From the NCBI GenBank assembly GCA_016875195.1, contig VGRY01000016.1:1-64000 (forward strand): a DNA stretch of 64,000 nt. Direction: 5' to 3'. Position numbers and translations under genes: made by a program. The stretch comes from Deltaproteobacteria bacterium (GTDB lineage: Bacteria; Desulfobacterota; BSN033; UBA1163). Shown piece after piece: positions 1-9,490 of the stretch. Position 1 is the stretch's first letter, and each line of letters begins with the position of its first letter. The notes under the pieces are model-generated. The model did not search any database. It saw only the letters and a list, made by a program, of their open reading frames with translations, and was not told where the DNA came from.

Positions 1-1
1 A

Positions 2-1024
2 TTGAAGGGGGGCGAAGTTCTCGTCAAAGTTGAAGCCGCAGGCATCTGCGGCTCGGATGTCCATATGTGGGAAGGAAGGGATCCCCGGACCCGACTTCCC
101 ATGATTCTCGGCCACGAAGGAGTCGGGAAGATTGTGGAGTTAAGGAGAGAAAAAAAGGATATTTACGGAACATCCCTCAAAATTGGAGATAAGGTTCTTT
201 GGAATAGAAGCATCACCTGTGGCCAATGCTATTATTGCAAGGTAAAGAGACAACCCTTTCTCTGCCCGCACCGGTGGGTTTATGGCATCCATACAACCTG
301 TTCAGAGCCTCCCCATCTGACCGGGAATTATGCGGAATACCTTTTGCTGGTTAAAGAGACAGATCTGTTTAAAATCGAAACAGGGAGGAACCTTGAAACT
401 TTTGTTCCCGCTTCCTGCTCCGGCGCCACAGCCGCTCACGCCTTCGATCTTTCCGGGATGGAATTCGGAGACTCTGTTCTCGTCCAGGGAGTGGGCCCGC
501 TTGGCATATTTGCCGTAGCATTTGCTCGATCGCGGGGAGCCTCCAGCATCATTGCCATCGGAGGTACTGAAGAAAGGTTGAAGATGGCGGGATATTTCGG
601 CGCAACCCACTGTCTCAATCGCCATCAACGTTCTCCAGAAGAGCGGAGGGAGGCGGTGATGGAACTGACTCATGGCCGGGGAGTGGATGTTGCTTTTGAA
701 ATGGCTGGAGAACCGGACGCTCTTAAGGAATGCGTCTCTCTCGCCCGGCCTGGCGGTTCTTGTGTGACAGCAGGATTCGGGGAACCCCATGGTTCCGTTG
801 AGCTTGACTGTTTTCATGATCTCAATCGCAAGAACTTACGTCTCCAGGGAATATGGACCAGCGATGTGAAACATACGCATATGGCGCTTCAGTTGATTCT
901 GAGCCGATTGGATGATTTTCAAAAACTGATCACCCATCGCTTTTCTCTGGACCAGGCCAATGAGGCCATCCGAGTGATGAAAAATAAGGAAGCAGTGAAG
1001 GCAGTATTGGTACCACATGGGTAA
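2..1024 (+). CDS. Zinc-binding medium-chain alcohol/polyol dehydrogenase, probably truncated at the window edge
   Basis: GICGSDVHMWEG, GHEGVG, Cys-rich structural zinc loop (CGQCYYCKVKRQPFLC) and Rossmann GVGPLG; N-terminus starts mid-domain. Confidence 0.88.
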   Translation: MKGGEVLVKVEAAGICGSDVHMWEGRDPRTRLPMILGHEGVGKIVELRREKKDIYGTSLKIGDKVLWNRSITCGQCYYCKVKRQPFLCPHRWVYGIHTTCSEPPHLTGNYAEYLLLVKETDLFKIETGRNLETFVPASCSGATAAHAFDLSGMEFGDSVLVQGVGPLGIFAVAFARSRGASSIIAIGGTEERLKMAGYFGATHCLNRHQRSPEERREAVMELTHGRGVDVAFEMAGEPDALKECVSLARPGGSCVTAGFGEPHGSVELDCFHDLNRKNLRLQGIWTSDVKHTHMALQLILSRLDDFQKLITHRFSLDQANEAIRVMKNKEAVKAVLVPHG

Positions 1025-1172
1025 AACTTTAAAATTCGAAGCACGAAATCCGAATCTCGAAACAATCGCAAATGACCAAATTTCAAATGTTCGAAACAAA
1101 TAAAAAGTTTAATAAATTTGAAAATTCGGATTTGTTTCGGATTTCGATATTCGAATTTCGGATTTAAAAGGT

Positions 1173-3002
1173 ATGAAACTCTTTCATTGTGATGTTCTGA
1201 TCATCGGTGCAGGAGGTGCGGGTCTCAGGGCGGCGATTGAAGCCAAGGAGACCTTCAAAAAGGGAAAAATCTTCCTCGTCACCAAAGGTTCCCTCGGAGC
1301 ATCGGGCGTCACAGCGACTGCTTGCTCGGACCGGATGGCTTTCCATGCCACACTCCCTTACACCGAACCCGGGGGGTCTGACAACTGGAAAAAACATGCG
1401 GAGGATATCTTTAGGATGGGTGGATATGTATCAGATGGCGACCTGGCCATGATTCTGGCGAAGGAATCACAAGCCGCCCTTGAATATCTCGACCATCTGG
1501 GTGTTCCATTTGTAAAAAGAAAGGATGGCTCAGTTGATCAGTTCATTACCGACGGATCTGAATATGCTCGAGCCTGTTATACGGGTCCAAGGACAGCTAA
1601 CCATATTGAAGAGGCCCTGGTAAAAAAGATCGTCTCAACAGATATTCGCATCATCGAACACTGTATGATAGCAGACCTCATTAAGTATCGAAGACGGGTG
1701 ATCGGGGCTTTGGGAATCGATGAGGGAAAAGAACCGGGAATCAAAGATCGCCTAAAAGTCTTCTCCAGTAAGACGACCATCCTTGCCACAGGTGGGGCCG
1801 GAGAGGCCTATCAAACCCACGTCTTTCCTGAAGGGATGACAGGCGATGGCTATGCACTGGCCTATCGGGCTGGAGCAGAATTGGTCAACATGGAGTTCAT
1901 TCAGATCGGCCCAGCTTCAATCAAGACCAAATTGAATTGTTCTGGAAGCCTGATGCGGGCCGTTCCCAGGTTCTTGAATGAAAAGGACGAAGAATTTTTG
2001 AAAAACTATCTTCCGGAGGGGGCTTCCCCTGCAGAGGTGTCAAATCTCATTTTTGAGAAAGGAGCGAGCTGGCCTGTATCGATCGATAAGAGAACTCTTC
2101 TGATTGACGTTGCCATGTTCAAGGAAATCGCTCAAGGCCACCGGGTCTTTCTCGATTACCAAACCAATCCTGAAGGATTCCGGTTTGAGGATCTGGACCC
2201 GAAGTGGCAGCAGAGATATGAGAAGGAGATCAAGGAACCCATTCCTTTTGAAGAGAAAGCGAGATCACCCCTTGACCGTCTGTCAGAGATCAATCCGGAA
2301 TCGATTGAGTGGCTTAAGGAACACGGAATCGATCTTCGAGCAGGGGAACCAATGGAGATTGGCCCCTGTATCCAGCACTTCCAGGGAGGAGTGAAGATCA
2401 GAGAAAAGGGAAATACTTCTCTCAAGGGGCTTTACGCTGCCGGGGAATGCGCAGGCGGTCAACACGGTGCGAATCGCCCCGGTGGAAATGCCCTTCTCGA
2501 TGGTCAGGTCTTTGGAAAGATTTCGGGCCGTGAAGCAGCGCTGGAGGCGATGCACTTTGATCAGAATCTGAAAGTAACCTCTCATCAAATTGAGAGGCTT
2601 CTGTCAAAACTGAAAAGGATAGGGAAAGGCAAGGGAGCTTCAGAAGTGAGGCAAGAAGTCCAATCGATTAATTCCCGTTCTGCCAGTGTGGTCCGAACGC
2701 CAGAGGGGATCAGAAATGGACTGAAACGTTTGAAGGCCTTGAGGAGAGAAGGTCTCTCCATTGATGAGAAGGGACTCGTCTATGCTTTGGAAACGGAGAA
2801 TCTTCTCGACGTAGGAGAAATGGTTTTAAGGGCATGTCTTGCTCGAAAAGAATCAAGAGGACCCCATCTCTTCTTTAATCGTTTTGATGACCCTCGTCCC
2901 CTCCCCTCTCAAGATCCGAAGTGGAGAAAATATATCGTCATCCAGAATCGATCGGGAAAGATGGTCCTAAAAAAAGAGAAACCAGTAGCGATAAATCTTT
3001 AG
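1173..3002 (+). CDS. FAD-binding fumarate reductase/succinate dehydrogenase flavoprotein-like oxidoreductase
   Basis: N-terminal GAGGAGLRAAIEA dinucleotide motif, AGECAGGQHGANRPGGNALLDGQVFG C-terminal FAD motif. Confidence 0.88.
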   Translation: MKLFHCDVLIIGAGGAGLRAAIEAKETFKKGKIFLVTKGSLGASGVTATACSDRMAFHATLPYTEPGGSDNWKKHAEDIFRMGGYVSDGDLAMILAKESQAALEYLDHLGVPFVKRKDGSVDQFITDGSEYARACYTGPRTANHIEEALVKKIVSTDIRIIEHCMIADLIKYRRRVIGALGIDEGKEPGIKDRLKVFSSKTTILATGGAGEAYQTHVFPEGMTGDGYALAYRAGAELVNMEFIQIGPASIKTKLNCSGSLMRAVPRFLNEKDEEFLKNYLPEGASPAEVSNLIFEKGASWPVSIDKRTLLIDVAMFKEIAQGHRVFLDYQTNPEGFRFEDLDPKWQQRYEKEIKEPIPFEEKARSPLDRLSEINPESIEWLKEHGIDLRAGEPMEIGPCIQHFQGGVKIREKGNTSLKGLYAAGECAGGQHGANRPGGNALLDGQVFGKISGREAALEAMHFDQNLKVTSHQIERLLSKLKRIGKGKGASEVRQEVQSINSRSASVVRTPEGIRNGLKRLKALRREGLSIDEKGLVYALETENLLDVGEMVLRACLARKESRGPHLFFNRFDDPRPLPSQDPKWRKYIVIQNRSGKMVLKKEKPVAINL

Positions 3003-3019
3003 TCAATGGAGCAAAAAAA

Positions 3020-4228
3020 ATGAATTTAGAACTTCTTTCCTCACCCATCCAGATTGGAAATAAGACAGCGGCCAACCGCATTGTGATTCAACCGATGGAA
3101 TGTAATGACGGAGATTCCGGAGGAGGCCCTACCGAACTTACCTTCAAGCGTTACCGGAAGCTCGCCGAGGGAGGGGCAGGGATCATCGTCGTTGAATCGC
3201 TCACTCTCTCCTACGAGAGCCGAGCCCGGAAGAACCAGTTGAAGATCTCTGAAGAGACGGCCAAAGGTCTTGAAAGATTGGTCAAGGAGATGAGAGAAAT
3301 CAATCCCAAGCCCCTCATCCTCTTTCAGATCAACCACTCGGGAAGAATAAGCGGCGCCGCCTTTTCAAAAGTCGTCTCCCTCTATCCCACAGGAGACCCT
3401 AACGTCCATATCCTGACAGACAAAGAGCTTGAAGATATCGGAGAAAGTTTCGCCCGAACCGCTGTCATTACAAAACAGATCGGAGCAGACGGCATCGATT
3501 TCAAACATTGTCATGGATATCTTTGCGGGGAGATGCTCCGGCCTGCCAATACAAGACCGGGTCCTTACGGTGGAAGTTTTGAAAACCGGACAAGGTTTTT
3601 CAGAGAGACGACCGAGAAGATAAAGAAGGCATTAGGTAAGGGAGATTTTCTCACCGGTGTGAGATATTCGTTTTATGAGGGCATTCCAGGAGGCCTTGGC
3701 ACATCTGGCCCTGAAGAAGTCGAAGAAGATCTTTTCGAACCTCTTCGTTTCGCCAGAATGATTGAAGAGATGGGAATGGATTATATCAATGTCTCAGCAG
3801 GCATCCCTGCCATCACTCACGAAATCGTGAGGCCGACTAAAAGTTATCCGGAAGGAGTCTACAGGCATTTCGGCTGGGCAAAGATGGTGAAGAGACTGGT
3901 CGGGATTCCAGTGATCGGCTCCGGATACAGCTACCTGAGAGATGGGAAAAATGATTTGAAGGAACCCAACCCTTCGAAAAAGAGTTTTCTCTACTGGGCA
4001 GAGAAGAACCTTAAAAGTGGCCATGTGGACCTGGTTGGAATCGGAAGGCAATCCCTTGCGGACCCCCTCTTTGCAAAAAAACTCCTCTCGGGAGATTTGG
4101 ATCGGATTCAATTTTGTACTGCTTGTGGAGGATGCAGCGTTCTCCTCAGGTCTCAAAAGGAGGTCGGTTGTACGGTTTATAACGAATATTATAAAGAGGT
4201 GCTGCGACAGGCTAGAAAAGAAAGTTAA
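3020..4228 (+). CDS. NADH:flavin oxidoreductase / old yellow enzyme family protein
   Basis: SSPIQIGNKTAANRIVIQPM start, HSGR, HCHGYL, FLTGVRYS; ATG at 3020 preferred over the 2921 ORF start. Confidence 0.88.
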   Translation: MNLELLSSPIQIGNKTAANRIVIQPMECNDGDSGGGPTELTFKRYRKLAEGGAGIIVVESLTLSYESRARKNQLKISEETAKGLERLVKEMREINPKPLILFQINHSGRISGAAFSKVVSLYPTGDPNVHILTDKELEDIGESFARTAVITKQIGADGIDFKHCHGYLCGEMLRPANTRPGPYGGSFENRTRFFRETTEKIKKALGKGDFLTGVRYSFYEGIPGGLGTSGPEEVEEDLFEPLRFARMIEEMGMDYINVSAGIPAITHEIVRPTKSYPEGVYRHFGWAKMVKRLVGIPVIGSGYSYLRDGKNDLKEPNPSKKSFLYWAEKNLKSGHVDLVGIGRQSLADPLFAKKLLSGDLDRIQFCTACGGCSVLLRSQKEVGCTVYNEYYKEVLRQARKES

Positions 4229-4295
4229 TCCACTGATTAGTAACCAGTAATCAGTCATCAGTGATAAATTTAAAATAAGAAAGGGGGACATCAGT

Positions 4296-5282
4296 ATGTA
4301 TGATGTCGTGACTTTTGGAGAAGCAATGGTACGGCTCTCTCCACCCAACTATCAAAGGCTGGAGCAAACCAAGAGTTTTGATGTCAATCCGGGTGGAGCA
4401 GAGCTGAATGTAGCCGTGGGAGTAACCCGATTTGGGATGAAAAGCGCCTGGGTATCCAAACTTCCAAAGAATGGATTAGGATACCTCATTCGCAATCGCG
4501 CTCAAGAGTTTGGAGTGGACTGCTCGCATATGGTCTGGTCAGATAAGGGTCGGGCTGGGATATACTTCGTCGAATTTGGGGCATCTCCCCGGGCTTCAAG
4601 TGTCCTTTACGACCGTGCACATTCAGCCATTAGCATGATTCAACCAGGGGAGGTTGACTGGGCAAAGGTCTTTACCGGATCGAAACACCTTCATATGAGC
4701 GGCATCACGCCTGCTCTGAGTGCTTCCGCTTCAGAAACAACAGCCGAAGCCCTGAAAGCTGCAAAGAAGGCAGGATGTACTGTTTCTTACGACCTCAATT
4801 ACCGTAAGAAACTGTGGACACCGGCAGATGCCAAAAAGATCCAGGAGCCCCTGATGGAGAATGTGGACATTCTCATCACAACAGAGGAAGATACCAATGT
4901 CGTATTTGGAATCAAGGAAAAGGATTATGAGACTGCCGCCGAAAAATTAGCCAAAACATTCAAATTTAAAATTGTTGCGATCACCTTGAGAGAAGATCTC
5001 TCCGTCTTGAGGAACAACTGGACGGCGATTGCCTATCAGGATGGAAAAATCATCCGGGATCGAAAGTATGAAGTGGAGATCGTTGATCGGGTGGGCGCAG
5101 GTGATTCTTTTACTGCTGGTTTCCTCTACGGCTGGCTTAAGTTAAAGGATGTCGAGAAAGGCGTCCAGTACGGAAACGCCTTCGCCGCTTTGAAGCATAC
5201 CATCCCGGGTGATTTCAACTGGGGTACGCTCGACGAAGTGGAAGCTCAGTTAAAGGGAGCTGGGTTGAGGATTTCAAGATAG
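4296..5282 (+). CDS. kdgK: PfkB-family sugar kinase, probable 2-keto-3-deoxygluconate kinase
   Basis: VTFGEAMVRLSPP, NPGGAELNVAVG, DRVGAGDSFTAGF; followed by a KDPG aldolase gene. Confidence 0.87.
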   Translation: MYDVVTFGEAMVRLSPPNYQRLEQTKSFDVNPGGAELNVAVGVTRFGMKSAWVSKLPKNGLGYLIRNRAQEFGVDCSHMVWSDKGRAGIYFVEFGASPRASSVLYDRAHSAISMIQPGEVDWAKVFTGSKHLHMSGITPALSASASETTAEALKAAKKAGCTVSYDLNYRKKLWTPADAKKIQEPLMENVDILITTEEDTNVVFGIKEKDYETAAEKLAKTFKFKIVAITLREDLSVLRNNWTAIAYQDGKIIRDRKYEVEIVDRVGAGDSFTAGFLYGWLKLKDVEKGVQYGNAFAALKHTIPGDFNWGTLDEVEAQLKGAGLRISR

Positions 5283-5290
5283 AGAAGGAA

Positions 5291-5345
5291 GAGTTATGAG
5301 TTATGAGTTATGAGTTATGAGTTATGAGTTATGAGTTATGAGTTT
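5291..5345. repeat. 7-bp tandem repeat (GAGTTAT)x7 plus partial unit
   Basis: read directly between kdgK stop and eda start. Confidence 0.97.
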
Positions 5346-5362
5346 AAGCGAGGAGGAAAGAG

Positions 5363-6013
5363 ATGGAAAAGCGAGAGATATTGAATCGAATGATTTCAGA
5401 GGGATTGATTCCCGTGATCAGGGTTTCATCCGCCAAAGAGGCGATTGATGTTGCTGATGCCATAAAAGAAGGCGGAGTGAGCTTCATTGAGATTACGATG
5501 AGTGTCCCCGGGGCCATCGATACCATCAAAGAACTGGCTCAGAAATATAAAGATGAAATCATTATGGGAGCAGGAACGATTCTCGATCCTGAAACAGCAA
5601 GGGCCGCTCTGCTTGCCGGTGCCCAGTTCATTGTGAGCCCAACCCTCAATCTCGATGTCATCCAACTTGCACACCGATACAGCGCTGTGGTTGTTCCGGG
5701 TGCAATGACCCCTACAGAGATTCTGACCGCCTGGAATGCAGGCGCGGATATGGTGAAGGTTTTTCCAGCGGCTCAGGTGGGAGGGCCAGAATATCTTAAA
5801 GCCCTCCGGGGTCCCCTCCCTCAGATTCTTCTCGTTCCGACGGGTGGGGTGAACCTTCAGAATGCAGCAGCCTTCATCAAGGCTGGCGCTACTGCCCTTG
5901 GCGTAGGCGGTGAACTGGTGGATAAGAAAGCGATCAATGAAAAGAAATTTAACATCATCACTGAGAATACCCGTGCCTACCTCAAAGCCGTAAGAGAGGC
6001 ACGAACAGGCTGA
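5363..6013 (+). CDS. eda: 2-dehydro-3-deoxy-phosphogluconate (KDPG) aldolase
   Basis: GLIPVIRV, EITMSVPGAIDTIKEL, GAGTILDPETA, FIVSPTLN, VKVFPAAQVGG, PTGGVN. Confidence 0.93.
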   Translation: MEKREILNRMISEGLIPVIRVSSAKEAIDVADAIKEGGVSFIEITMSVPGAIDTIKELAQKYKDEIIMGAGTILDPETARAALLAGAQFIVSPTLNLDVIQLAHRYSAVVVPGAMTPTEILTAWNAGADMVKVFPAAQVGGPEYLKALRGPLPQILLVPTGGVNLQNAAAFIKAGATALGVGGELVDKKAINEKKFNIITENTRAYLKAVREARTG

Positions 6014-6076
6014 GGTTGAGGTTAAGAAATCCTTAGCCTTGACCTTAGCCTTAACCTGTATCCAAAGGGGTTATAG

Positions 6077-7342
6077 ATGCGTATCTCTTTCCCTTACTCT
6101 GAGATAGATCCCGTGGATATTCCCGAGAGGAATCTTCTCGGAGTCTTCTCTCCTTCCATCTTCAAGACTGAAAAGAGTGAAGAACAGGTCATTGAAGAAG
6201 CAATCGCTCATCCTATCGGATCAGCTCCTCTCCCCCGGATACTGACAGGACGTGAAAAGGTGCTGGTGGTGGTAGATGATTATACGAGGCACACCCCTGT
6301 TCAGAAAATTCTTCCTTACCTGATCAAAGAACTGGAAAGAGCTGGAATCAAAAAAGAGAGAATCCAAATCATTGTGGCCCTGGGGACCCACCGTCCCATG
6401 ACGGACGAAGAGATGACAAAGAAGTTAGGGTCTGCATTTTTAAACCAATACTCCATCCTCAGCCATTCGTGGTGGGATCCTTCTCAGCTCATCCATCTCG
6501 GAGAGACAGAAAAAGGGACACCCATCTTCGTCAATCGTATCGTCAAGGAAGTCGATTTCATCATTGGTGTCGGTCAGATCGTTCCGCACCGGGTTTCCGG
6601 ATTCAGCGGTGGAGGGAATATCATCCAGCCCGGGATCTGCGGAGAAGAAACCACAGGAAAAACCCATTGGCTTAGCGCTCGATTCAGCGGCAGAGAGATT
6701 CTCGGGAAAATAGAGAATCCAGTCAAAGATGAGATCGAACAGGTTGCCCTGAAAGCAGGATTAAAATGGATCATCAATACCATTCAGGACGGTTCAGGCA
6801 GAACTGTGGATGCGGTTGCCGGGGATCCAATTCTGGCCTATCGAAAGGGAGGAGAGCGATCACTTCAGGTTTATCAGGCAGAACTTTCCCGGGATGCCGA
6901 TATCGTGGTTGCCGACTCTCATCCCTATGACTCCGAACTCTGGCTCGCCTCAAAAGGAATTTATGCTGCGGAATTAGCTGTCAAACAGGATGGCGTAGTC
7001 ATCCTGGTCTCTCCCTGCCAGGAAGGGGTTTCTCCCAGCCATCCAGAAGTCCTTGAGTTTGGATATCAGATTTTTAAGGATGCTGAACAAATAGTCCGAC
7101 AAGGGATCATTAAGAAATTGACGGTGGCCGCCCATCTCGTCCATGTGGGCAGGGTGATCAAAGAGAGGGCGAAAACGATCTTTGTCGCTCAGGGAATATC
7201 GAAAGAACAGAAGGAACGGCTTGGATTTATTCATGCGAACAATCCACAGGAAGCATTAGACATCGCCTTTTCACTATTGGGTCGTGATGCAAAAATAGCG
7301 GTCCTTCAAAGAGGAGGCGAAATCCTGCCTTTGGTAAAATAA
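6077..7342 (+). CDS. LarA-family (lactate racemase domain) protein
   Basis: DDYTRHTP, ALGTHRPMTDEEM, VGQIVPHRVSGFSGGGNIIQPGICG. Confidence 0.85.
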   Translation: MRISFPYSEIDPVDIPERNLLGVFSPSIFKTEKSEEQVIEEAIAHPIGSAPLPRILTGREKVLVVVDDYTRHTPVQKILPYLIKELERAGIKKERIQIIVALGTHRPMTDEEMTKKLGSAFLNQYSILSHSWWDPSQLIHLGETEKGTPIFVNRIVKEVDFIIGVGQIVPHRVSGFSGGGNIIQPGICGEETTGKTHWLSARFSGREILGKIENPVKDEIEQVALKAGLKWIINTIQDGSGRTVDAVAGDPILAYRKGGERSLQVYQAELSRDADIVVADSHPYDSELWLASKGIYAAELAVKQDGVVILVSPCQEGVSPSHPEVLEFGYQIFKDAEQIVRQGIIKKLTVAAHLVHVGRVIKERAKTIFVAQGISKEQKERLGFIHANNPQEALDIAFSLLGRDAKIAVLQRGGEILPLVK

Positions 7343-7599
7343 CTCGTCTTCCCCCTCTTGCCAAAATACTCATGTTAGGCGCAATGTGTATTTCGTGCTA
7401 TTACAGGGAAAACACGAAATAGGGTCAACAATTTTGTACCGTTTTTTACAGAATTTCGTAAACAAAACCGGGAAAAAAAAGTTAAAAGCTAAGATTAGAA
7501 GATCCAATTCCCAGAAAATACGAATTGCATCTATTAATTTTAATAATTGTAAATATACTTGTAAATACATTTAATTTATGATAATATAAAACTCAAATT

Positions 7600-7872
7600 A
7601 TGAAAGAATTCCGATGGGACGAAGATAAAAATGAATTTCTAAAACAGGAAAGAGGAGTTTCATTCGAGGAAATATTAGACTCGAAATTCATTGGAGCAGA
7701 AAGGCATCCAACCAGAAAAAATCAAATGGTTTTAAAATTTGAACATAAGGAATATATTTGGATTATTCCGTGTGTTGTTGAAGATAAATATATATTTTTA
7801 AAAACAATATTTCCGAGCCGTAAATATACAAAATTGTTTAAAGTAAGAGAGGTGAAAAATGAAAAAGTATAA
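7600..7872 (+). CDS. BrnT-family toxin
   Basis: FRWDEDKNEFLKQERGVSFEEI and overlapping downstream antitoxin-like gene. Confidence 0.75.
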   Translation: MKEFRWDEDKNEFLKQERGVSFEEILDSKFIGAERHPTRKNQMVLKFEHKEYIWIIPCVVEDKYIFLKTIFPSRKYTKLFKVREVKNEKV

Positions 7873-8110
7873 ATTAACAAAAGAAGAAAAGGAAATTGAA
7901 AATGGTTTATTGCGAGGTGAATATATTCCGATAAGAGGAAAAGAGCTGGAAAATATAGAAAAAGCACTTAAATTAAGGAAAAAAGATATAACGATGACTA
8001 TAAGAGTGAACAGTGAAGATATTGCAAAAATAAAAAATAAAGCAAAAAAACTTGGAGTGAAATATCAAAGTTACATCTCAGAAGTTATTCATCAAGTCGC
8101 AGAGGTATAA
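7859..8110 (+). CDS. BrnA/CopG-like antitoxin
   Basis: C-terminal RHH-like ITMTIRVNSEDIAKIKNKAKKLGVKYQSYISEVI; 14-bp overlap with the BrnT ORF. Confidence 0.7.
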   Translation: MKKYKLTKEEKEIENGLLRGEYIPIRGKELENIEKALKLRKKDITMTIRVNSEDIAKIKNKAKKLGVKYQSYISEVIHQVAEV

Positions 8111-8312
8111 GAAATAACAAAAGAGTTGCACCTGCAATTTCTCCACTGCAAATGCTCGGATCATATATCTTCCATCTTCCAATTTCCCTGTCGCCATTGC
8201 TACCGTATGCGGCGCCCCGTGTCAAACAAGGTGATAAAATGTATTGACCAAATTTCCCTATACGATTAGAATTGGTATCATCATTCTGAATTGGTGCTAT
8301 TGATAACTCGAT

Positions 8313-9464
8313 ATGATTTACCAAGGTATATCCGTATTTACGAATAAGCCCATAGATGTGAAGGTTCAAGGGAAGTTTATCCAGGAAGTCACTCCGTCAA
8401 AAACAAAGGGACATCTTCCTTACATCTCACCTGGCTTTCTCGACATTCAGGTCAACGGGTACATGGGAAATGATTATAGCCTTGAAGATTTTTCTGTAGA
8501 CCAGTTGTTAAAAATCATCTCCCATCTGAATCGCTCCGGAACGACCCAGCATGTCCCAACGATCATCACCAGTCCCAGGGAGCGAATCCTCATGAACTTG
8601 AAAACCATCTCACGGGCTATCCGGTGCTCAGAAGATATTGCACATGCCATTGCAGGAATTCATTTAGAGGGACCTTTCATCTCTCCGAAGGATGGTCCGC
8701 GGGGCGCCCACAATGCAGCCCATGTCCGTCCTCCAGATTTAAGCGAATTTCAGCAGTGGCAGGAAGCAGCAGAGGGGCGGATTACGATCGTCACCTTAAG
8801 CCCCGAATGGGATGGAGCAATCCAATTTATAAAAGCAATCTCTGCAGCAGGCGTAACAGCAGCGATCGGTCACACAGCTGCTTCGCCAGGCCAGATCAAG
8901 GCCGCCGTGGAAGCAGGAGCACGATTGTCCACTCATCTCGGGAATGCCAGTCACCCCATGATCCCTCGGCTTAAGAATTATATCTGGGAGCAACTGGCAG
9001 AGGATCGCCTGATGGCCGGGATGATCTGCGACGGTTTTCATCTGCCGAAATCGGTGGTTCAAGTTTTTACGCGGACAAAGGGATTGGAGCGATTGATTCT
9101 GGTAAGCGACGCAGCCTACCTCGGTGGCCTTAAACCCGGGCTCTACAAGTGGAACGATGTTGACGTTCAGGTTTTTGATGACGGACATTTAGGGCTGCCT
9201 GGAACTGAAGCCCTCGCGGGCGCAGCTCATTTATTGGACTGGGATATTCCACGGTTCATGGAGTTCACCGGATACAGCCTGAAAGAAACCATACCTTTAT
9301 GCACTCAGAACCCGGCTCGTCTTCTAAGGATGTCTGATCATTATGGAAGACTGGAACCAGGGGCTCCAGCCAATCTCGTCCTGTTTGATTATGAGCCAGG
9401 AATGGACCGTTTGAGGATTATGAAAACGATCCGTTGTGGCAAAGAAGTCAATGTTTTAGAATGA
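8313..9464 (+). CDS. nagA: N-acetylglucosamine-6-phosphate deacetylase
   Basis: SPGFLDIQVNGYMGNDY, GIHLEGPFISPKDGPRGAHN, IGHTAA, STHLGNAS, ICDGFHL, LVSDA. Confidence 0.9.
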   Translation: MIYQGISVFTNKPIDVKVQGKFIQEVTPSKTKGHLPYISPGFLDIQVNGYMGNDYSLEDFSVDQLLKIISHLNRSGTTQHVPTIITSPRERILMNLKTISRAIRCSEDIAHAIAGIHLEGPFISPKDGPRGAHNAAHVRPPDLSEFQQWQEAAEGRITIVTLSPEWDGAIQFIKAISAAGVTAAIGHTAASPGQIKAAVEAGARLSTHLGNASHPMIPRLKNYIWEQLAEDRLMAGMICDGFHLPKSVVQVFTRTKGLERLILVSDAAYLGGLKPGLYKWNDVDVQVFDDGHLGLPGTEALAGAAHLLDWDIPRFMEFTGYSLKETIPLCTQNPARLLRMSDHYGRLEPGAPANLVLFDYEPGMDRLRIMKTIRCGKEVNVLE

Positions 9465-9490
9465 AAAAATCATTTTGAAAGGAGAAACAA

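Noticed and set aside
302-817. Minus-strand 171-aa ORF opposite the first dehydrogenase
   Set aside because: Antisense shadow ORF of a strongly supported gene; composition not protein-like. The same applies to many ORFs in the track overlapping confident genes (for example 43726 vs 42832 plus-strand, 51512 plus-strand, 29483 minus-strand).
8085-8369. Minus-strand 94-aa ORF between the TA pair and nagA
   Set aside because: Protein-like in the middle but no confident start or family; kept only as a possible remnant in the findings.
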